Both the position numbers and the translations under genes were made by a program. DNA of 32,478 bases. It comes from Clostridia bacterium (lineage in GTDB: Bacteria; Bacillota; Clostridia; Oscillospirales; Acutalibacteraceae). Positions 31,776 through 32,478 of this stretch are shown piece by piece. The notes under the pieces are model-generated. The model was not told the DNA's origin. It searched no databases and saw only the letters and a list, made by a program, of their open reading frames with translations. The stretch spans positions 1 through 32,478 of the forward strand of contig JAGBAK010000138.1 in NCBI GenBank assembly GCA_017938985.1, written 5' to 3'. Numbering within the stretch: position 1 is the first letter of the stretch; each line of letters opens with the position of its first letter.

Positions 31776-32478
31776 TTATTCCTTTTCGCCGTTTCTGATT
31801 GCAACTCGTCTGACTTTGCCGCTGAATGTTTTGGGCAGAGCGTCAACAAATTCAATGATACGGGGATATTTATAGGGTGCGGTGTTGACTTTGACGTAGG
31901 TCTGAAGCTCTTTTACAAGCGCATCGGAGCCTTCAAAGCCGTCTCGCAGAACAACAGTTGCTTTAACAACAAAGCCTCTTACGGGGTCGGGAACGCCCGT
32001 AACGGCAACTTCGAGAACTGCAGGGTGCTCAAGCATAACGCTTTCAATCTCAAAGGGTCCGATTCTGTAACCGGATGACTTGATAACGTCGTCGTTTCTG
32101 CCAAAGTAAACGAAACGTCCCTGTTCATCTCTGTATGCAAGGTCGCCTGTGTGGAAGAAGCCGTTTCTGTAAGCGTGCGCAGTTTCCTCTTCATCAAAGT
32201 TATAGCTGGCAACAACGCCGCAGGGATGCTCTTCTGGTGAAGGTGACTTGATGCATATTTCGCCGATTGTACCTCTCTGGCAGTGGTTGCCGTCTTCGTC
32301 AAGAATATGTACTCTCAGACCGGGGGCAGGAAAGCCGATTGCACCGGGTACGGGCTTTGTCCACGGATAAAGCGTGCAAATGCTGACGGGAGTTTCGCTC
32401 ATTCCGAAGCCTTCGTGAATTTCAAGACCTGTTGCCTCTTTCCACTTGTTGAAGATATCGGCGTTGAGCGCTTCGCCT
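31776..32478 (-). CDS. Acyl-CoA synthetase (AMP-forming), partial C-terminal part
   Basis: The last 233 or so residues of an ANL-superfamily ligase that activates an acyl acid with ATP and CoA; the N-terminal half lies outside the window to the right. Motifs: IHEGFGMSETPVSI (A5-type, the E is typical), GFFHTGDLAYRDEQGRFVYF, GRNDDVIKSSGYRIGPFEIE (hinge region), and LPKTFSGKVRR with the catalytic Lys of the C-terminal domain. The wording is closest to acetyl/medium-chain acyl-CoA synthetases. The ATG at 32402 is internal: the frame stays open to the edge with fitting sequence (EALNADIFNKWKEATGLEIH). The substrate is not deducible. Confidence 0.93.
   Translation of the reverse strand, partial: GEALNADIFNKWKEATGLEIHEGFGMSETPVSICTLYPWTKPVPGAIGFPAPGLRVHILDEDGNHCQRGTIGEICIKSPSPEEHPCGVVASYNFDEEETAHAYRNGFFHTGDLAYRDEQGRFVYFGRNDDVIKSSGYRIGPFEIESVMLEHPAVLEVAVTGVPDPVRGFVVKATVVLRDGFEGSDALVKELQTYVKVNTAPYKYPRIIEFVDALPKTFSGKVRRVAIRNGEKE

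Noticed and set aside
1-32478. CRISPR array, tRNA, rRNA, prophage or transposon
   Set aside because: I looked for regular direct repeats, conserved RNA sequences and recombinase motifs and found none; only two short palindromic repeats were seen.

Overview
The window looks like chromosome from an anaerobic Firmicute, most likely a gut-type Clostridia (Oscillospirales or Lachnospirales-like). The reasons are moderate GC, strong AGGAG-type ribosome sites, consensus sigma-A promoters with 17-base spacers, hairpin plus T-run terminators, a type III glutamine synthetase, oxygen-sensitive 2-hydroxyacyl-CoA dehydratase-type proteins and many sugar-catabolism genes. The lineage is an inference. I see no rRNA, tRNA, CRISPR array, transposase or phage gene.

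Region 1 (1-6972, minus strand) is the most unusual part. It is one tightly packed run that starts at a consensus promoter near 7003-7031: a CooC-like ATPase, two 2-hydroxyacyl-CoA dehydratase-like subunits, a dehydratase activase (BadF/HgdC type), a 51-residue membrane protein, and a free-standing protein resembling the middle domain of acetyl-CoA synthase (AcsB/CdhC). It continues without a visible terminator into an MFS sugar-type transporter and a GH127-like glycosidase cut by the window edge. No CoA-transferase, ETF or acyl-CoA dehydrogenase is present, so this does not look like the known amino-acid fermentation clusters. I regard it as the best candidate for an undescribed metalloenzyme system.

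Region 2 (7051-15000) holds a second MFS transporter paired with a membrane-anchored glycerophosphodiester phosphodiesterase, an orphan aminoglycoside-phosphotransferase-fold kinase, a 725-residue beta-propeller plus alpha/alpha-barrel protein, an SGNH hydrolase and a Gfo/Idh/MocA oxidoreductase whose usual EKP motif reads EIP.

Region 3 (15100-22640) holds a MacB/FtsX-type ABC exporter pair, a two-gene unit made of a 43-residue hydrophobic peptide and a secreted or anchored 296-residue protein, a TetM/EF-G-like GTPase, and an ECF sigma factor with its zinc-finger anti-sigma factor and a third membrane protein.

Region 4 (22641-32478) is catabolic and housekeeping: a GH38 alpha-mannosidase whose -35 box lies in a large hairpin; a rhamnose operon rhaA-rhaD-fucO (isomerase, aldolase, lactaldehyde reductase) that lacks rhaB; glutamine synthetase III; undecaprenyl-diphosphatase; and the C-terminal part of an acyl-CoA synthetase. 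A palindromic intergenic repeat occurs twice, upstream of fucO and upstream of uppP. Every gap longer than 150 bases is explained by promoters, terminators or a small gene.
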